Shown in pieces: positions 62,087 through 64,000 of a stretch of 64,000 nt of DNA (within the stretch, counting starts at the first letter, position 1; each line of letters opens with the position of its first letter). Source of the DNA: Pseudomonas farris. GTDB taxonomy: Bacteria; Pseudomonadota; Gammaproteobacteria; Pseudomonadales; Pseudomonadaceae. The position numbers and the translations under genes were made by a program. The stretch spans positions 496,001-560,000 of the forward strand of contig NZ_JAHSTV010000003.1 in the NCBI RefSeq assembly GCF_019145235.1. Direction: 5' to 3'. The notes under the pieces were generated by a model. That model saw nothing but the letters and a program-made list of their open reading frames with translations. It searched no databases and was not told the origin of the DNA.

Positions 62087-63093
62087 GCGGCCACCCCTTC
62101 TCCGTCCCCTGTCAGGCTCTTGTAACGTTCGGCGAAGAAGGCCCGAACGTAGGCGCATTGTGCTTCCGTATCTTCCAAACGATTGAAGTGGGCGCGAAAC
62201 TCCCTGGCGCCCGGCAAGGTTGCGAGATACCAGCCCACATGCTTGCGAGCTATGCGCACGCCCATGACGTCGCCATAGAAGGCATGCAGCGCAGCCAGAT
62301 GCTCAAGCAGAATACGTTCCACCTCGATCAGTTCCGGTGCCGGGAGTTTTTCGCCGGTACGCAGATAATGGTCGATTTCACGAAAAATCCATGGCTGCCC
62401 CTGGGCAGCCCGACCCACCAACAGGCCATCGGCACCGGTCGCGTCGAGCACGTACCGGGCTTTCTCTGGCGAATCGATATCGCCATTGGCGAAGACCGGA
62501 ATCGACACCGCCTGCTTGATCGCGGCAATGGTGTCGTACTCGGCTTCACCGGTATACAGATCGGCACGGGTTCGGCCATGTACCGCCAACGCCGTAATGC
62601 CTGCCTGTTCGGCGATCTTCGCCACGGTCAGGCCGTTCTTGTTCGCCCGGTCCCAGCCGGTACGGATCTTCAGAGTGACCGGCACATCGACCGCAGCCAC
62701 CACGGCCTGCAGGATCTCGGTCACCAATGCTTCATCTTTCAACAGGGCGGAGCCAGCGGCCTTGTTGCAGACCTTCTTCGCCGGACAGCCCATGTTGATA
62801 TCAATAATCTGTGCCCCCAGTTCGACGTTGGCCCGGGCTGCATCCGCCAGCATCTGCGCATCTCCGCCAGCGATCTGTACCGAGCGGGGCTCGGGATCAC
62901 CTTCGTGGATCATGCGCATCCGCGATTTGCGGGTGTTCCACAAGCTCATGTCGCTGGTGACCATTTCCGAGACTACAAGGCCCGCGCCCAGTCGCTTGCA
63001 CAGCTGACGAAAGGGCTGATCGGTGACACCCGCCATGGGGGCGAGAATCAAGCCGTTGTGCAATGTATATGGACCGATGCGTACCGCCGACAT
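62083..63093 (-). CDS. dusB: tRNA-dihydrouridine synthase B
   Basis: A 336-residue FMN-dependent TIM-barrel enzyme that reduces uridine in tRNA (U17 in E. coli). [20 protein letters not shown] is the N-terminal signature. The catalytic cysteine is C103 in [17 protein letters not shown]-phosphate contacts are in [16 protein letters not shown] and [14 protein letters not shown]. It is the first gene of the dusB-fis operon, as in E. coli and P. aeruginosa. Confidence 0.96.
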   Translation of the reverse strand: MSAVRIGPYTLHNGLILAPMAGVTDQPFRQLCKRLGAGLVVSEMVTSDMSLWNTRKSRMRMIHEGDPEPRSVQIAGGDAQMLADAARANVELGAQIIDINMGCPAKKVCNKAAGSALLKDEALVTEILQAVVAAVDVPVTLKIRTGWDRANKNGLTVAKIAEQAGITALAVHGRTRADLYTGEAEYDTIAAIKQAVSIPVFANGDIDSPEKARYVLDATGADGLLVGRAAQGQPWIFREIDHYLRTGEKLPAPELIEVERILLEHLAALHAFYGDVMGVRIARKHVGWYLATLPGAREFRAHFNRLEDTEAQCAYVRAFFAERYKSLTGDGEGVAA

Positions 63094-63278
63094 AGGACTT
63101 CCCTGTTGTGGGGCCGGATCATGAGAGTTCGAAAAAGGGTTGGCATGATACCCGCTCTCGATGACTGGATAAAGGCTGAATTGGATAAAATCTGAACAGT
63201 TAATTCGTTATCGCCAGCGGTTTGGTTGGAACGGTCAAAGTCAGAAAACTGCCGTCAAGCCTGTAACACTCGAGCGTT

Positions 63279-64000
63279 TCACTCGGGGGAATGAAAGCTC
63301 AGGCTGTAGTTCACCGCTTTGGGGCCTGGATCGAGAATGTCCAGCGCGATATGGATCGGCGTTTGTGGTGGCATTTCCGCGAGGCCTTCGAGGTCGCCGC
63401 TGAGGTACTCGCCGGGCTTGAAGCGACGGCTGGCGATCAGGTGGCCGTTCAAGTCGGCAAAGCGCAGTTCCAGCAACGGGAAGGGCTGGGAGAAGGGCGC
63501 GCGATTGTAAATGATGGCATCGACCACCAGTGCACCGTTGAAGTCCGGGTGGCTGCGGACCACCAGGTTGCTGCTTTTGACTTTTGCGATGTCGACCTTG
63601 GACGGCACGGTGCAGCCGATTTGCGGGCACAGTTGCTGAAACCACGGACGGTACTGGTCCTGGCGCGCCAGTTCGTCGAAGTGGTAGGCGACGTATTGGC
63701 CAGCGAGGCCGGCGGCGGCGAGCAGGATCAGCAGCAGCCAGAAAAAGCGCCGACCCCAGGGGGAGCGACGTTTTTTCCAATCCAGTTGCAACGGGTCGTC
63801 GGTCAGGTCCTCCAACACTTCCGCGCGCAGGGCCGGTCCGCTGCGTTCGCGTCGCTTGCGCAGGGGCTCGACCGAGGGCAGGTCGTCGTCGACTTCATCG
63901 GGAGTCGCCGACAGGCTGCCAAAGGGGATCGGGGCGTCGAGCGGGTCGTGCAGGCGCAGCTGTTGGATCTCGGGTTCGTCGTCCAGATCCGCGGGCTCCA
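63279..64000 (-). CDS. DUF3426 zinc-ribbon membrane protein (5' end outside window)
   Basis: The frame is open to the right edge, so the N-terminus (where an MJ0042-type zinc ribbon is expected) is missing; 239 residues are visible. The visible part has an acidic linker (SATPDEVDDDLPSVEPLRKR), one helix (FFWLLLILLAAAGLAGQYVA), then the DUF3426 periplasmic domain (LCPQIGCTVPSKVDIAKVKS, ending VNYSLSFHSPE). Function is unknown. In P. aeruginosa the same gene lies between prmA and dusB (PA4851), which supports the identification. Confidence 0.85.
   Translation of the reverse strand, partial: EPADLDDEPEIQQLRLHDPLDAPIPFGSLSATPDEVDDDLPSVEPLRKRRERSGPALRAEVLEDLTDDPLQLDWKKRRSPWGRRFFWLLLILLAAAGLAGQYVAYHFDELARQDQYRPWFQQLCPQIGCTVPSKVDIAKVKSSNLVVRSHPDFNGALVVDAIIYNRAPFSQPFPLLELRFADLNGHLIASRRFKPGEYLSGDLEGLAEMPPQTPIHIALDILDPGPKAVNYSLSFHSPE

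Overview
The window is from a fluorescent-type Pseudomonas, most likely the P. fluorescens group. Three things point there: the gene order dusB-fis-purH-purD-retS, an urt-ure urea block of Pseudomonas layout, and 13 intergenic sites carrying the palindromic REP element with core GTGGGAGCGGGC / GCTCGCGAA that is typical of these genomes. No rRNA, tRNA, CRISPR array, integrase or transposase is visible.

Layout. 0-13.6 kb holds ordinary core genes: an exported small protein, an AsmA-family protein, a LysR/azoreductase/SMR-exporter cluster, a lipase, a divergent EamA transporter/AraC regulator pair, a PsiF-repeat protein, an AI-2E-family membrane protein, an Hsp70-like protein facing cbpA-cbpM, and an orphan histidine kinase. 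13.8-19.1 kb is one giant gene for an LRR/NEL-type E3 ubiquitin ligase-like effector. 19.2-29.5 kb is the urea unit, read leftward: urtABCDE (uptake), ureD, ureA, two GNAT acetyltransferases, ureB and ureC, with a sigma-54-type promoter in front of urtA. 30-33.7 kb has a DUF6124-type gene behind a highly structured leader, then an ABC importer operon (ATPase, binding protein, permease) that keeps only the 3' tail of its TonB-dependent receptor. 33.7-38.9 kb is a copper-handling cluster (PepSY protein, OprC receptor, two DUF2946 proteins, PCuAC chaperone). 39.0-39.6 kb is a toxin-antitoxin pair with a frameshifted toxin. 39.8-47.4 kb is a corrin-ring cluster in two divergent operons (cobK-cbiD-cobL and cobG-cobH-cobI-cobJ). 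47.9-55.0 kb is a second giant gene, coding for a lymphostatin-like toxin with a large-clostridial-toxin-type glycosyltransferase domain, a YopT-like cysteine-protease triad and a hydrophobic pore-like segment. 55.1-64 kb returns to the core: marC, retS, purD, purH, fis, dusB and a truncated DUF3426 gene.

How it fits together. From memory of P. aeruginosa PAO1 gene order, retS and the urt-ure operon lie almost side by side there (PA4856 and PA4858-PA4868), while the corrin genes with an associated metal ABC importer (PA2903-PA2914) and the oprC cluster (PA3785-PA3790) lie elsewhere. Here about 25 kb of metal, cobalamin and toxin genes sits between the retS and urt blocks, so 30-55 kb looks like a composite accessory or rearranged segment. 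The NEL-like gene just beyond ureC is a second cargo site. REP elements occur in the core and urea regions and are absent from 35.3 to 59.9 kb.

The most notable items are the two giant effector-like proteins, the pseudoknotted leader RNA candidate at 30363-30584, the TonB-receptor remnant at 33634-33741, and the two acetyltransferase genes translationally threaded into the urease operon.
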